Source: Antilocapra americana (taxonomy: Eukaryota; Chordata; Mammalia; Artiodactyla; Antilocapridae). From it: a stretch of DNA of 64,000 nt. Position numbers and translations under genes: made by a program. The stretch covers positions 16,422,223 to 16,486,222 of the forward strand of contig ML661885.1 of NCBI GenBank assembly GCA_007570785.1, written 5' to 3'. The notes beneath the pieces were generated by a model, which worked only from the letters and a program-made list of their open reading frames with translations, did not search any database and was not told where the DNA came from. Of this stretch, positions 35,543 through 46,939 are shown piece by piece (the first letter of the stretch is position 1; each line of letters starts with the position of its first letter).

Positions 35543-35768
35543 TGTGTGTGCTTGCTAAGTTGCTTCAGTCGTATCCAACTCTTGATGACCCTATGGATTG
35601 TAACCTACCAGGTTCCTCTGTCCATTGGATCGCCCATGCAAGAATACTGGAGTGGGTTGCCATACCCTCCTCCAGAGGATCTTCCCAACTCTGGGACTGA
35701 ACCTGTGTCTTTTACGTTTCCTGCTTTGGCAGGTGGGTTCTTTACTACTAATGCCATCTGGGAAGACT
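35543..35768 (-). mobile_element. Bov-tA SINE in ancient L1
   Basis: Minus-strand Bov-tA from GTGTGCTTGCTAAGTTGCTTC to GCCATCTGGGAAGAC. Near-perfect target duplication ATTTGAAGGTAT / ATTTCAAGGTAT at 35531-35542 and 35769-35780. Confidence 0.93.
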
Positions 35769-36297
35769 ATTTCAAGGTATATAATAATATACTTTGAAAA
35801 ACTAAGTTTATCTCCTCTTTTCCAAACTTTATATATCTCCATATTGTTCTTATATCTGATTGCAGTGGCTGCTAATTCAAGTACAATGTTAAAAAATAGA
35901 CATTATATTATTATATTTCTCTTGCTCTTGTCTTTAATGGGAACGCAGTTAAGCATAATGCTGTGTTTAGGCAAAGAATATATTCTCATCTATACTTATG
36001 AATTATTAAGAACCAAGAATAGTTTTGAATTTCATTTTTTAGCATCCCAGGAAATGATTCTAAAAAATTTCTCCCAGGTACATTAATATGATAAATTATA
36101 TTACTAGGTGAATTATATTAACAGATTTCTCTAATTCTGAACCATTCTTACATTATTGGAATTAACATCCTGCTTTATCACTCTTTTAAGTGTACTGCTT
36201 TTCATAGGCTATTAATATATTACATAGGTAATTTTATTATTTTCATAAGGAAGATTAATCCTTTTTCTTTTTTTTTTAGTATCTTCCAGGTTTTGCT

Positions 36298-36500
36298 GTG
36301 TATGTTTGCTCAGTCATGTGCAACTTTTTGTGACCTGATGACCTGAGCCCACCAGGCTCCTCTGTCCATTGGATTTTCCAGGCAAGAATATTGGAGTGGG
36401 TTGCCATGTCCTCCTCCAAGAGATCTTCCTGACCCAGGGATCAAACCTGTGCCTCCTGCACTGGCAGGCAGATTCTTTACCACTGCACCATCTGGGAAAT
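36298..36500 (-). mobile_element. Bov-tA SINE in ancient L1
   Basis: Minus-strand copy: GTTTGCTCAGTCATGTGCAAC at the low end, CACTGCACCATCTGGGAAAT head at the high end, body intact. Confidence 0.92.
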
Positions 36501-36948
36501 AGGTTTAAGTATCAATGTTATATTTGTTTCATTAAAAAAATCCTTGGAATATTCTTCCTTTTTAATGCTCTGGAACAGTTTGTGTCACTTAAATTCTTTG
36601 GTCTTGATGATTTGTTAGAATTCCACTGGGAAACCTTTTGAGCTTTATTTGAGGGGATTGCAGGTAGCTTTTAGCTCTCATCTTTATTTATTCTATAGAT
36701 ATTATCTGTTTAGGATTTTTCTCCAATTGTAAAGAAATTATGCTTTCCTAGAAAATTATTCATTTCACCCAAGTTTTAAAATTTATTTGCCTAGTGCTGA
36801 GTAGTTTCTTATAATTCTTTTAATTTCTTCTGTTTTCAATGGTTTTATAGTTTTACTCCTTATAATTTCATTTAACAATATTCTCAGTTCATCTTTTTCC
36901 TGATTATCTTTGTTAGTAGTTTACTTATTGATATTTAAAAGATTATTT

Positions 36949-37192
36949 ATGGGAGAACAGCAATAAAACATGTTAATTATCATATGTGAAATCAATCGCC
37001 AGCCCAGGTTTGATGCTCAGGGCTGGTTCACCAGGATGACCCAGAGAGAGGGAATTGGGAGGGAGGTGGGAGGGGGGTTCTGGAAGGGGAACACATGCAT
37101 ACCCATGGCAGATTCATGTCAATGTATGGCAAAACCAACACGATAATGTAAATAAAATAAATAAATAAATAAAAATAAATCAAATGCTAAAA
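36949..37192 (+). mobile_element. L1 (ruminant) 3'UTR end, very short insertion
   Basis: Plus-strand last ~240 bp of a ruminant L1: ATCAATCGCCAGCCCAGGTTTG, GGTTCACCAGGATGACCC, GGTGGGAGGGGGG tract, AATGTATGGCAAAACC and an AATAAATAAATAAAT tail. Perfect 12-bp target duplications AAAAGATTATTT at 36937-36948 and 37193-37204. Confidence 0.93.
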
Positions 37193-37540
37193 AAAAGATT
37201 ATTTTTAAATCATTTTTCTGTTTCCTAACTCAGAGTAAATCCTTTTACTTTTATTAAATTTTTTTTCCTTCTACTTTTTTGGTTTATTTTGATATCCTTT
37301 TTCTGAACATTTGAGTGAGATTTTCAATTTATTTTTCACTGGCATAAATTCTTAATCTCAAAAATTTCCTCTAAACAATGTTTTAGCTGCATTTTATAGA
37401 CTTGATTTATAGTGTTTTTATTTTTATTGCTTTCTAGAAATTCTGAATTTTACATTTTTCAGGTAGAAAAGCCTTCCATTATTTTATTTCGTATTTAATT
37501 TTCTTCTTTGCATTTGAAACAAGGTGTATTCTCTATTTTT

Positions 37541-37665
37541 TTTAAAAAGTCTTTTGGCTGTACCACAGGGTATGTGGAATCTTAGTTACCTAACCAGGAA
37601 TCAAAACTCCACTCCCTACATTGGCAGTGTGGAATATTAATCACTGAACCTCTAGGAAAGTCCTA
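37541..37665 (-). mobile_element. CHR-2 type SINE in ancient L1
   Basis: Minus-strand CHR SINE (TTGGCTGTACCACAGGGTATG, CTTAGTTACCTAACCAGGAA, CACTGAACCTCTAGGAAAGTCC). Perfect 17-bp target duplications GTGTATTCTCTATTTTT at 37524-37540 and 37666-37682. Confidence 0.93.
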
Positions 37666-37944
37666 GTGTATTCTCTATTTTTAAGGTGAAGAGTTCAATA
37701 AATATTAATCAAGTCTACCTTATAATTATGTTACTTAGGTGATATTTTATACCCATTTCCCCCCTACTTGGCTTTCATGGACAGAGAAGGGGAAATAAAA
37801 ATCTCATATTTGTAAGTGTTTCTATTTATCTTAGTATCCTTTACAATTTCACCTTTATGAACTGTTGTTTCTATGTTAATTGATATTATTATGTGCAATT
37901 TTTAAAACATTGCATGGAATCTCCATTTATTCTTTTTAGCCTCA

Positions 37945-38110
37945 GAGCAAATTACCTTAAAAACTAGTGCTTAAAACAACCACTATTCATCTAGTTCTCC
38001 ATTCTGTGGGTCAGTTGGTTGATTCTTATCTGGGCCAGTTCAGCTGATGCTGCTGGAGTCTCTTCTCCTTCTGCAACAAGCTGATGGATTGAGTGGGAGC
38101 TGAAGCAGCC
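37945..38110. repeat. MaLR/MLT-like LTR fragment (tentative)
   Basis: TTAAAACAACCACTATTCATC, CTCCATTCTGTGGGTCAG and GCTGATGCTGCTGGAG resemble an internal part of an old MaLR LTR. Too short and diverged for a firm call. Confidence 0.4.
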
Positions 38111-38138
38111 CACACATCACAAGGAGAGAGTAGCCTCT

Positions 38139-38218
38139 GCTTGCTGCAGCTAGAGAAAGCCTGAGTACAGCAACGAAGATTCAGAGTAGCCAAAAGTAAA
38201 TAAGTAATAAAAAAAAAA
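38139..38218 (+). mobile_element. CHR SINE 3' fragment
   Basis: Plus-strand CHR 3' end: GCTGCAGCTAGAGAAAGCC, AGTACAGCAACGAAGATTCAG, then an AAAGTAAATAAGTAATAAAAAAAA tail. Confidence 0.75.
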
Positions 38219-39684
38219 TCTACTCTTTGACTATGTCAGTCTTACCTGGTAAAGTTCATGCCTTATTTGAGGTATTTTTCTTAACTAAAAATGATTATTC
38301 ACCTGTACCAGTTTAAAACATTTCTGTCTTTTTATCTCTAAGTCTGCGAGTGTGTGTGCGTGTATGTGTGTGTTGCTGTTCTCCAAACAAACATTCATTC
38401 TGGGCAATAACATCTTTTTTTCTAATGAGTTGCTCACCCCTGTGGCTTTGTTTTGGTTGGATTATATTTAGGCCACGGTTCAGATTTGCTCATTATTCTG
38501 GAGGCAGAAACTAGAAATTGGCTTCTTAGCATACTATTAAATAAAGTAAGCTTTTCTTCTTTTGAATAATTGTTCTCTCAATAATACAAAACATGAATGC
38601 ACAATAAGGAGAAGAGGAAAAAGAAAGCTTGAAAAGTGCTGGATAAATACCCAATCTTTTGTTTGTTAGGTTTGGTGGTGGAAACTGATTATATAACTTG
38701 CCATTATTTGTTTCAAACAGACTATAAAAAGGAAAAAACAATGGGGATTTAAACACGGGAGGTTGTTCTCTATCAGGGGAGCCTAGAAAAGAAAGCTGGT
38801 GTCATGGAGGTTATATTTTGTTTATCAAGTGGTGAAAGGGGAATAAAGGGGCAGGATGGGGTGGAGGTGAAGGGAATTTTCATTAGATTTTCCAGGTGTT
38901 TCTCAGACTAAACTGAGGTGTACTGGGAATGATCTTTTGTCCCAGGATCAAGCTTCTTAATAGTGATACTATTTGTCTGGTATTTTTAAGTGGTTCTCAA
39001 CTGCAACATCAAACTTTTGGAGGCCAGGATCCCTTTGGGTAAAAGTGGCAGAGCCCACCTGACAAGAAATACTTCCCTGATATTTGGCTTCCATGAATAT
39101 GTTAGCAAATTATACATAAGGGGCAAACCAATAGGTTTTCCAGAGACCTATCCACTCCCCCCGCCCCCACACTTCCTCTCTTATTCTTAAAGAGTCACTG
39201 GGGTTTTGTTTCATTTACTTATTTTCACATTATATTCCAGATTCTGTGTCTGTGTCAACAATTTGCATGTTAAAATGTGTTATGTGGCATGGTTGCAAAA
39301 TGAAAAAAAATAATTTAGATGAATGAATATCCCTTTAATACGTATACTTCCAAAAAGACTATCTGGCCTAATTTTTCTTCCTTCTTCAAGAAGTTTCTCC
39401 TTTTCTAGCATGGTTTCAGGATCTCTCTCTACCACATGTGCCTATGGTGGCCTCTCTTTCATCCTGAGAAAGATGACCTCACAGAACAGAGAAACATCTT
39501 TGGGCCTGTGCCACTGGGCAGGGCCAACTCTTAACAGAACTGTGGTTTGAGATGATCCACTTTTCATCACAACCAGCTGTTCTCCTGCACTCTGTGACCA
39601 TAGTAAGTACTCCATGCTTTTGTGCTCTTTCTTCTGGTTTAATAAATACCCATAAAGGCAGTGTGTTGTGATATTTATCAAAGA
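38219..39684. other. Single-copy DNA with an imperfect (TG)n
   Basis: A (TG)n-like run lies at about 38345-38375. No element recognised otherwise. Frames at 39323-39550 and 39442-39753 overlap on opposite strands and have no domain. Confidence 0.4.
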
Positions 39685-39830
39685 ATGGAATTTGCAGTCA
39701 GAATGCCTGGGCTTGAATTGTTCTGCCATTTCCTGGCTGTGTGACCTGGACAAGTTCCTTACCTGCCCTAAGCCTCAGCATCTTAATCTTAAAATGAAAA
39801 TGAAGACAGTCCTATTTCATGACATTGGTA
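39685..39830 (+). mobile_element. MIR SINE
   Basis: Plus-strand MIR with a well-kept core: GGAATTTGCAGTCAGAATGCC, TTGAATTGTTCTGCCATTTCC, GGCTGTGTGACCTGGACAAG, AGCCTCAGCATCTTAATCTTAAAATG. Confidence 0.88.
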
Positions 39831-39923
39831 ACAATAAATCAATGAGTGAGATTAGGGAACTAGTATTCTGCTGAACAGATAGTTAAAGCTCTATTAATGT
39901 CATTTATTGTCAGAAATGAATGA

Positions 39924-40553
39924 GTGTGGGTCACAAGAAACTGGAAAATTCTTAAAGAGATGGGAATGCCAGACCACCTTAACTGTCTCCTGAGAAACCT
40001 GTATGCAGGTCAAGAAGCAACAGTTAGAACCAGACATAAAACAGCAGACTGGTTCCAAGTTGGGAAAGGAGTATATCAAGGCTGTATCTTGTCACCCTGG
40101 TTATTTAAACTCTGTGCTGAGTACATCATGAAAAATGCCAGGCTGGGTGAAGCACAAGCTGAAATCAAGACTGCCCTGAGAAATATCAACAACCTCAGAT
40201 ATGCAGATGATACTACCCTAAGGGCAGAAAGTGAAGAAGAACTAAAGAGCTTCTTGATGAAAGAGGAGGGTGAAAAAGTTTGCTTAAAGCTCAACATTCA
40301 GAAAACTAAGATCATGACAGCTAGTCCCATCACTTCATGGGAGATAGATGGGGAAACAGTGGAAACAGTGGCTGACTTTATTTTTCTGGGCTCCAAAATC
40401 ACTGCAGATGGTGATTGCAGCCATGAAATGAAAAGACGCTTACTCCTTGGAAGGAAAGTTATGACCAACCTAGACAGCTTATTAAAAAGCAGAGACATTA
40501 CTTTGCCAACCAACATCCGTATAGTCAAGGCTATGGTTTTTGTATGGATGTGA
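39924..40553 (+). pseudogene. BovB reverse transcriptase, partial ORF
   Basis: A 209-codon frame covering the RT palm and beginning of the following region. It keeps LLRNLYAGQEA, the CILSPWLFKL block and an intact catalytic YADDTTL at about residues 90-96. It starts inside the RT domain and has no endonuclease. A small in-frame loss shortens the LMK-EEGEKV part relative to the copies at 3450 and 21535, and the frame stops before the C-terminal end of the normal protein. It cannot be autonomous. Confidence 0.85.
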
Positions 40554-40961
40554 GAATTGGACAGTGAAGAAAGCTGAGCTCTGAAGAACTGATGCTTTTG
40601 AATTGTGGTGTTGGAGAAGACTCTTGAGGGTCCCTTGGACTGCAAGGAGATCCATCCAGTCCATCCTAAAGAATATCAGCTCTGAGTGTTCATTGGAAGG
40701 ATTGATGTTGAAGCCGAAACTCCAATACTTTGGCCACCTGATGCGAAGAGCTGACTCATTTGAAAAGTCCTGATGCTTGGAAAGATTGAAGGCAGGAGGA
40801 GAAGGGGATGACAGAGGATGAGATAGTTGGATGGCATTACCAACACAGTGGACATGGGTTTGGGTAAACTCTGGGATTTGGTGATGGACGGGGAGCCCTG
40901 GTGTACTGCAGTTCATGGGGTTGCAAAGAGCTGGACACAACTGAGCAACTGAACTGAACTG

Positions 40962-40962
<1 letters not shown>
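39925..40962 (+). mobile_element. BovB LINE, 5'-truncated
   Basis: Plus-strand BovB from mid RT to the 3' terminus CTGAGCAACTGAACTGAACTG. It is one of the less damaged BovB copies here. Its 3' end runs without a gap into (TA)n(CA)n, as is usual for RTE-type tails. Confidence 0.93.
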
Positions 40963-41004
<42 letters not shown>

Positions 41005-41078
41005 TACATGTATATATACATTATATTAATATATAATGCAAATATTGTATAAAATACATTATATATAAATATATATCA
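40961..41078. repeat. (TA)n(CA)n compound microsatellite
   Basis: TA units at 40962-40981, an AC run to about 41003, then degenerate TA-rich sequence. It grows directly from the BovB 3' end, and the whole is probably length-variable. Confidence 0.92.
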
Positions 41079-42482
41079 GCCTATATGGAGTGTGGTTAGT
41101 TAACCCCAGTCATATAGGAAGAATGGCTTCCACTTAGAAGTTGGTAAGCTAATTCTTCCCTTTTGCTGAACCAGGTAGGCTATCCTTGAAATACATTGAT
41201 TGCTCCTTCCGCTGAGGGGTCTTTGTCTTGAGGCCATGTTAAGGGATAGGGAGTCATAGGTTTCAATAGCAGGAAGTGACTTAGGGTCTGTTATTATGAG
41301 GAGTGCATGACTTTCTTCACAAATGCTCAGGCATACCTGTGTTGTCTCTTTTTCTTTGGAGGGAAGAGAAAATTGAGATCAATATGCAATTGTGCAAGAT
41401 GGTATTTAGAATATGCACTAATGTTTGTTTTAAAATTACTGATTAAAATTATTTGCTATAGAAATTTTCTATAGAAACAGCTAATAAAAACTGGAAGATT
41501 CTTAAACATGAAGTCAGGGGAGCTAACATTATATCAAAACCTGAATATTCCAATTAAATTCAGGTTGAATTTTGGATGTTATTTCTCCCTGGGGAACACT
41601 GGCAGGTTGTATTGGTGTCAGTCATCTTAGATATCTATGTACGTTGATTTGTAGGACTGAGCACACATGCTTTCATTCATACATGGCTGGACACTATAAT
41701 AGACATTTGCTAGGCATATAAAAGCATTCTGCTGTGTACTTTCTTTCAAGGATATTAGAAAAGAGTATGAACTTAACATCCCATAACACATTACTGATTT
41801 CTGCATAGTCTCATGACAAGTAGTTTTGAAAGAAGGAAACTTCTGCTTGGCTTGGGTAAGAAAAATTAGCTATGAAATGAGCCTGAATCATGAAATGAGA
41901 ATAAACTTCTCCTACCCTAGAAGAACTACATCTATCAATGGGTAGCATCTAGAAGATACCTGAAACTAGAGCCACATTCCTGCTCCTAGTTTGAGTTTTT
42001 TCTCTTTTTTTGGAATAGATGATATTCCTGTACTTGCTTCCTGGTATAGGAATCTCTAGCCTTACCCTTAAATACTGGAAAATTGCAAATATGAACTTTC
42101 TAAGAAGACAACACATGGAGGAGCAGTAGCAGGTGTCCAGCCCTTCGGATTTCTGCTCCTTATTTCTGTGAGGCAAACTTTATTATTCTGAACACACCCA
42201 TTGATTTTTCTGTTGAGTCCAGAAAGTTAGTCATCTCGCATCTTGATTCTTTCAACACCCATGCAATCTATGAAATCGGTACCATTTCCTATTGCCACTG
42301 ACTGTTCAAGCCCTCATAATTTCTTAGACTATAGTGGCAGTTTTCCAGTGTCTCCTTGAATTTATCTTCATATTTTTCAAGTTGATGCCTTACCATCCAT
42401 TTTAAACATATACACATTCATACACAAGTTGACCACATCACCATACTACTTAAAAGTCAGCAGTCATACTCCACCACATACT
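41079..42482. other. Single-copy DNA
   Basis: About 1.4 kb without a recognised element or gene. Confidence 0.4.
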
Positions 42483-42701
42483 GAAAGTGAAAGGGAAAGG
42501 GTTAGTCACTCAGTCGCGTCCAGTGCTTTTCCACCCCATGGACAATAGCCTGCCAGGCTCCTCTGTCCATGGGATTCACCAGGCAAGAATACTGGAGTTG
42601 AGTTGGTAGCCTTTCTCTTCTCCAGCAGATCTTCCCAGGGATCAAACCTGTCTCCTGTACTGGCTAGCAGATTTTTTACCACTGAGCCACCAGGAAAGCC
42701 C
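42483..42701 (-). mobile_element. Bov-tA SINE
   Basis: Minus-strand copy with the AGTGAAAGGGAAAGGGTTAGTC extension at its low end (as in Bov-A2 linkers) and the CACTGAGCCACCAGGAAAGCCC head. Confidence 0.92.
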
Positions 42702-42815
42702 ACAATGGACTATTTCTCAGCCAAAAAAACAAACAAAAAAAAAGGAAATAATGCCATTTGCAGCAACATGGATACATCTAGAGATTGCCATATTAAGTGA
42801 AGCCCACATCTACTG
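42702..42815 (+). mobile_element. Ancient L1 3' fragment
   Basis: CAATGGACTATTTCTCAGCC, an A-rich run, then ATAATGCCATTTGCAGCAAC, ATGGATACATCTAGAGATTG and CATATTAAGTGAAG, the ORF2-end/3'UTR border of old L1s. Confidence 0.75.
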
Positions 42816-43621
42816 AATATTTTCTTTAATATGCAATTCCCTTCATAATTCCTTTCTCTTGGCTTCCACAACTCAAAGTACTATCTATCTCCCTCTTACT
42901 ATCTGTATTTCAGTTACACAAAACTGACAGCAATCCTTGTGACACAGTTGTGCAACCAAAAAACAATTGGTTTTTACTCCAAAGATCTATAGATAAAGTC
43001 CTATTAGAGAACAGTGCAGCAGTGTGAATCAAGAGGGGATTGTTGACCTCTTGGGTTCTACACTAGGGCCATAACAAATACAAATAATACAAGGTGACCA
43101 TTAGTCCCGGTTTGTCTGGGACAGCCACTGTTTGTGTCTGAAATCCCAAACCAATTGTGAATATTCTTTTTTCACTCTCAGCTTGGGTGGTAAATTAGGA
43201 GTACCCCACAGCATGTAAGTCACAGATCTTGCTGTTATGAAGGTGCCACTTGGAAAGGCACACCAGAAGAGACTAGAGAGTAATGTAAGATTTGATACAC
43301 TCAAGCACTTAATTTCCTAATAGCGCCTAAAGTGTTATACTCAGAAGGGACAGAGAGGGAGCTGATGTCATTAGGAAAGGGTTTAAATGTGAAGAATCTG
43401 AAGGCTGGATAGACCAAGAGGGAGGGCTGACTTCCAAGTGAGGAAGAAAGAGGAAAACATCATAGAGGTGGGAATATGGGTAACAATTTTGTGTCCCACT
43501 AAGGAAACCGACTTGAATGAAATGGGGAAAATGGTTTCTTGGGTAAGGTATGCCTTTTGATGGAAACGTATAGACTCTGCCTGAACTAAAGAAACTCTTG
43601 TGGCCTCCAGTACATAGTTAC
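42816..43621. other. Single-copy DNA with one old-repeat-like patch
   Basis: TAGTCCCGGTTTGTCTGGGACAGCC near 43103-43128 recalls old DNA-transposon fragments of mammals, but is too short to name. Nothing else recognised. Confidence 0.35.
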
Positions 43622-43832
43622 TTGTTGGTTAGTTGCCAAGTCATGTCTGACTCTTTGGCAACCCCATGGACTGTAGCCTGCCAGGCTCCTCTGTCCATGG
43701 GACTTCCTAGGCAAGAATACTGGAGTGGGTTGCCGTTTCCTTCTCTAGGGGATCTTCTGGATCCAGAGATTAAACCCGAGACTCCTGCATTGGCAGGTGG
43801 ATTCTTTACCACCGAGCCACCAGGGAAGCCTT
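43622..43832 (-). mobile_element. Bov-tA SINE
   Basis: Complete minus-strand copy, low divergence: TTGGTTAGTTGCCAAGTCATG tail and CACCGAGCCACCAGGGAAGCC head. Frames on both strands here are SINE translation only. Confidence 0.93.
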
Positions 43833-44772
43833 GGCATTCAGTACACAGGAATGAGAAAACATGGCAAAAATAATGATTTTGGAAAATTGGCCCCAAAGTG
43901 GGAGATGGACACTTATCCTGTGTGGAGGGAAAAATGCCGATATTCTGAGTTCAAGGCAGAAATTCTCCCATTACGGAGCCTCAATCAAGGGAATCCCATT
44001 GAAGGGGAAATCCACATAAACAATGCTCAGTGTGGGCTTCTGTCATCCCATGGGACACAGTTACATGGCCCAGATTGATGGTACTCTTATCATAGGACTA
44101 ACTGGACAGGAAATCATTTCCTAAAGGAAGTAATTTTGCATATTGCATGCCTCTTTTCTAGGCACGAAACCTATAGAATTATTAACACTTTTAATGAGAA
44201 CAGAACTAAAAATACAGTCATGTATACAATACAGCTTACTGCCATGTTCTACAGTGCACTACAGAATATCAGTCTATTTCCTTGCCTTGGCTGTATTTTG
44301 CACACTTATCACACACACGGCAAATCCTTCTTTTACTCTTCTAACTCTCATTGCTAGATCCTGTGTAGTCATGATCTCATTTTGATAATATTTTATCTTC
44401 AGTGTTTTGCATAATACATTCATGAATAAGTTAGTGAATAGGTAGATGATGCTCCTGGAATTTCTGTTTAGATAATTCAGTTTTCACTCAAAGAAGTTAA
44501 AAGATTCTCAAAAAAGTACCCCAAAAATTTAAAACAGCCAGAGAAAGGAATGTAGTGTGTTCCTGAGGGCTAAGCATAATCAAGAAACATGAGTAGCTTC
44601 CCTGTTTTATACAGGCTGCTATGGTTTTGTCATGAACTTAAGTGTATATTATATTATCATTTATGGTTGATAAAGACGCATGATGGTCCTTGCTTTTTCT
44701 TTTACTCTTTCTCATAATATTAGCTTCTAATACTACCTAAATTAGCAATCAATAAATATTAACATTTAGATT
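43833..44772. other. Single-copy DNA
   Basis: No recognised element. Overlapping frames at 43797-44078, 44136-44357 and 44143-44385 lack domains. Confidence 0.4.
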
Positions 44773-44773
44773 T

Positions 44774-45015
44774 GTTAGGTAGGAAGTTAGGCATGACAAA
44801 TGAGGGGTGGCCTAGCCAAAAGGATGCAAGCTGATCTCTAAACCCTACCTCAGACATGCCTAGGAGAGCTCTCAGATAGGCTACAAAAATAACCACTGAG
44901 ACCTTTTAACTCCTGCACATATGCCCTGGGCACATAGTGTATATAAACTAACTACAGGGGTTTCCTCAAGTAACCGTAGGCAGCCAGGAGCCCATTAAGG
45001 GTTCATAAATATCCT

Positions 45016-45047
<32 letters not shown>

Positions 45048-45385
45048 CTGGTTATAACAGACTGAATTATGGCAACACATGCACAATAGAGCCTGTTGTT
45101 ATATAACTTGCAACTGTCAATCAGCCCTGAGTATAGGCCCATTTGCATTCCCTTTCTTGATTGTTGGTAGGTACAAGCCCTGTTTTGCCCACGGCACAGC
45201 CCAAAGGAGGTGACAGGAAGTACAAGAAGGGGGAAACCAAGAAGGATCATTATAATGACTCCTTTGTGGTCAGTCTGCTTCCATGTCTTAGGAGTGTCTG
45301 TTTAATAAAAGACCTGTCTGCTTGAGCTGTGACTGAGCTGTAACCTGCCTGTTGTTTAAAACCCTTTAGTCTGCAGTTCTGAATT
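44774..45385 (+). mobile_element. Candidate LTR (tentative)
   Basis: Begins TGTTAGGTAGGAAGTTAGG, contains GTGTATATAAACTAAC as a possible TATA region near 44936-44952, and ends with GTTTAATAAAAGACCTG (poly(A) signal at about 45302) followed by a short U5-like stretch. A (TA)n of about 26 bases sits at 45023-45048. I could not match clean target duplications, so both ends are approximate and the call is by architecture only. Confidence 0.45.
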
Positions 45386-45452
45386 TTTTTTAAGGATTTT
45401 TTTTTACGTGGACCATCTTGAAAGTCTTTATTGAATTTGGCATCATATTGCT

Positions 45453-45585
45453 TCTGTTTTCTGTTTTGGCTTTTTGGTCACAAGGTATGTGGGATCTTAG
45501 CTCCCTGACCAGGGATTGAACCTGTAAGTCCTGCATTGGGAGGTGAATTCTTAACTCCCTGACCACCAGGGAAGTACTCCTGTAG
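45453..45585 (-). mobile_element. CHR-2 type SINE
   Basis: Minus-strand CHR: TTGGCTTTTTGGTCACAAGG, GGGATCTTAGCTCCCTGACC, GTCCTGCATTGGGAGGTG, CCTGACCACCAGGGAAGTACTCC. Confidence 0.88.
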
Positions 45586-45734
45586 TTCCAAATTTTTATT
45601 GTTATCAGACAAGAACCGAGGGAGAGAAATAAACCAACTTGACAGATATACAGTTTGCCTTTTATGGCACATCCTTAATGCCTTTCATTGCTAATTAGAG
45701 CAGTAAGATCACAGATAGTCATGTTAGGAACCTT

Positions 45735-45915
45735 AACAGGTGTCAGATGAACCTGGCTTAAATTACTCTATTTTGCTAACTAGTGGTGTGACCATTTGTA
45801 GGTTATTTCTTTTCTCCAAGTCTCCATTTTTATTCCTTAAAAGAGGGATAGCTGTAGAACATATTATCGTAGGGCTGTTGTCATTATTAAATGATGTATG
45901 TATGTATTTAAAAGA
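45735..45915 (+). mobile_element. MIR SINE
   Basis: Plus-strand MIR: GATGAACCTGGCTTAAATTAC, CTAGTGGTGTGACCATTTG, AAAAGAGGGATAGCTGTAG, GTAGGGCTGTTGTCATTATTAAATG. Confidence 0.82.
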
Positions 45916-45929
45916 ACATTTAAGGAGGT

Positions 45930-46379
45930 GAGATCATTAAAATGGTAACATAGGTTACTCCTGATTTTAGTCCCCCTCACAAAGAGACAAACTAGCAACT
46001 ATCCAGACAAGCCACCATTGCAAAAATCCCAGAACTGGGAGGTAAGGGTGAAACACCACCTTGGACACAGGGACCTAGATGGACTGCAGAAAAAGGGTAA
46101 GGGGGGTAGTTTCACTTTGAGCATATTGCCCTCCCTCAGGCCAGCACAGTGCCACATCCAGGGGACGTCTCTGGGCTTATGGCTTCTCCAGTGGGAAAAG
46201 AGAGCCCAACGTGGACATCTAGCTTCCCGGGCCTTGTGGGACACTTCCTGGGAGGCCTATTCAGGTTTTCCTTCATAGCAGTTGAGGCAGGACATACACG
46301 GCCAGGCCCAAGGACAGCCTCCTCATGCGTAGGCAGAAGGCAAAGCCACCTCCTTGTCTGGCACTTAGTGAGGTCATGA
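45930..46379 (+). mobile_element. Ancient L1 5'UTR, first part
   Basis: Start of an old L1: CCCCCTCACAAAGAGACAAACTAGC, CCCAGAACTGGGAGGTAAGGG, TAGTTTCACTTTGAGCATATTGCC, GTGGGAAAAGAGAGCCC. The GC-rich frames (75-82 codons, both strands) at 45999-46384 are UTR by-products. An LTR-like piece then separates it from the rest of the UTR. Confidence 0.65.
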
Positions 46380-46935
46380 CACATGGAAAAAGGGCATCAA
46401 AAAGAAAAACTGTAACTTCTGAACAAGAAACTCTGACCATGAAAACCAGAGGAGGCTCAATAAAAATGCACAGGCTGCTGATGACACTGTATAACCTTTG
46501 CTGTGTGGGGCTTGACTAGTAAGGGAAAATGGAAGGGAAAACAGCTCTTATTGTGCTGTCAGCTTCAGGAGACAAATGGGAACTGAGGCAACCTGGTACA
46601 ATCCAGGCCACACACCTCGACCATCCCCTCATTGAATATTCCACTCTCTCAATGAATATTCCACCCCTAATCAAAAGAGCCCACCCATTCAAAGGGCTAA
46701 AAATAAGATAAAAGATGGATCAAAAAACTCTGCTGCATGCCCCTCCCTAGGAAGGACATCCACATTCTTCTCTGAGTGTGTCCTTTCATGTCCTCCCTAC
46801 ATAAGCTACCTTACTGTTCTCTTTTCTCTTCAGATTGTATGTGTTTGTGTGTCTCTCTCTATTTGTACTCCTTGCCCAAAATCTTCTGGACAAGTTGAAC
46901 AAGAGTCTGGACTTAATAAAACTTTTCTGGTATCA
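46380..46935 (+). mobile_element. Candidate LTR inside L1 5'UTR (tentative)
   Basis: U3-like GC-mixed sequence, then CTACATAAGCTACC as a weak TATA region near 46797, CTTAATAAAACTTTT (poly(A) signal at about 46915) and a TGGTATCAC end. L1-like 5'UTR text occurs on both sides. The ends and target duplication could not be fixed. Confidence 0.45.
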
Positions 46936-46939
46936 CGAT

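Larger units (their letters stand above)
34700..37925 (-). mobile_element. Ancient L1, ORF2, carrying four later insertions
   Basis: Minus-strand old L1. Blocks in the expected reversed order include GTCATTTATTGAACAGTCC, GGGCCTGCTTTTGG, AAGATGTCCAGTTTTGGCCC (RT), ACCCAGCAACTTTAATCAATTC and TATTAATCAAGTCTACCTTATAATT (endonuclease side). It is interrupted by two Bov-tA SINEs, a ruminant L1 3' end and a CHR SINE listed separately. An 80-bp A/T run of TTAAATTATTTAAATT units at 35001-35085 looks like local slippage. No intact frame. Confidence 0.8.

Noticed and set aside
45999..46384. Several overlapping 75-86 codon frames, possible exon
   Set aside because: L1 5'UTR sequence; frames on both strands are equally open.
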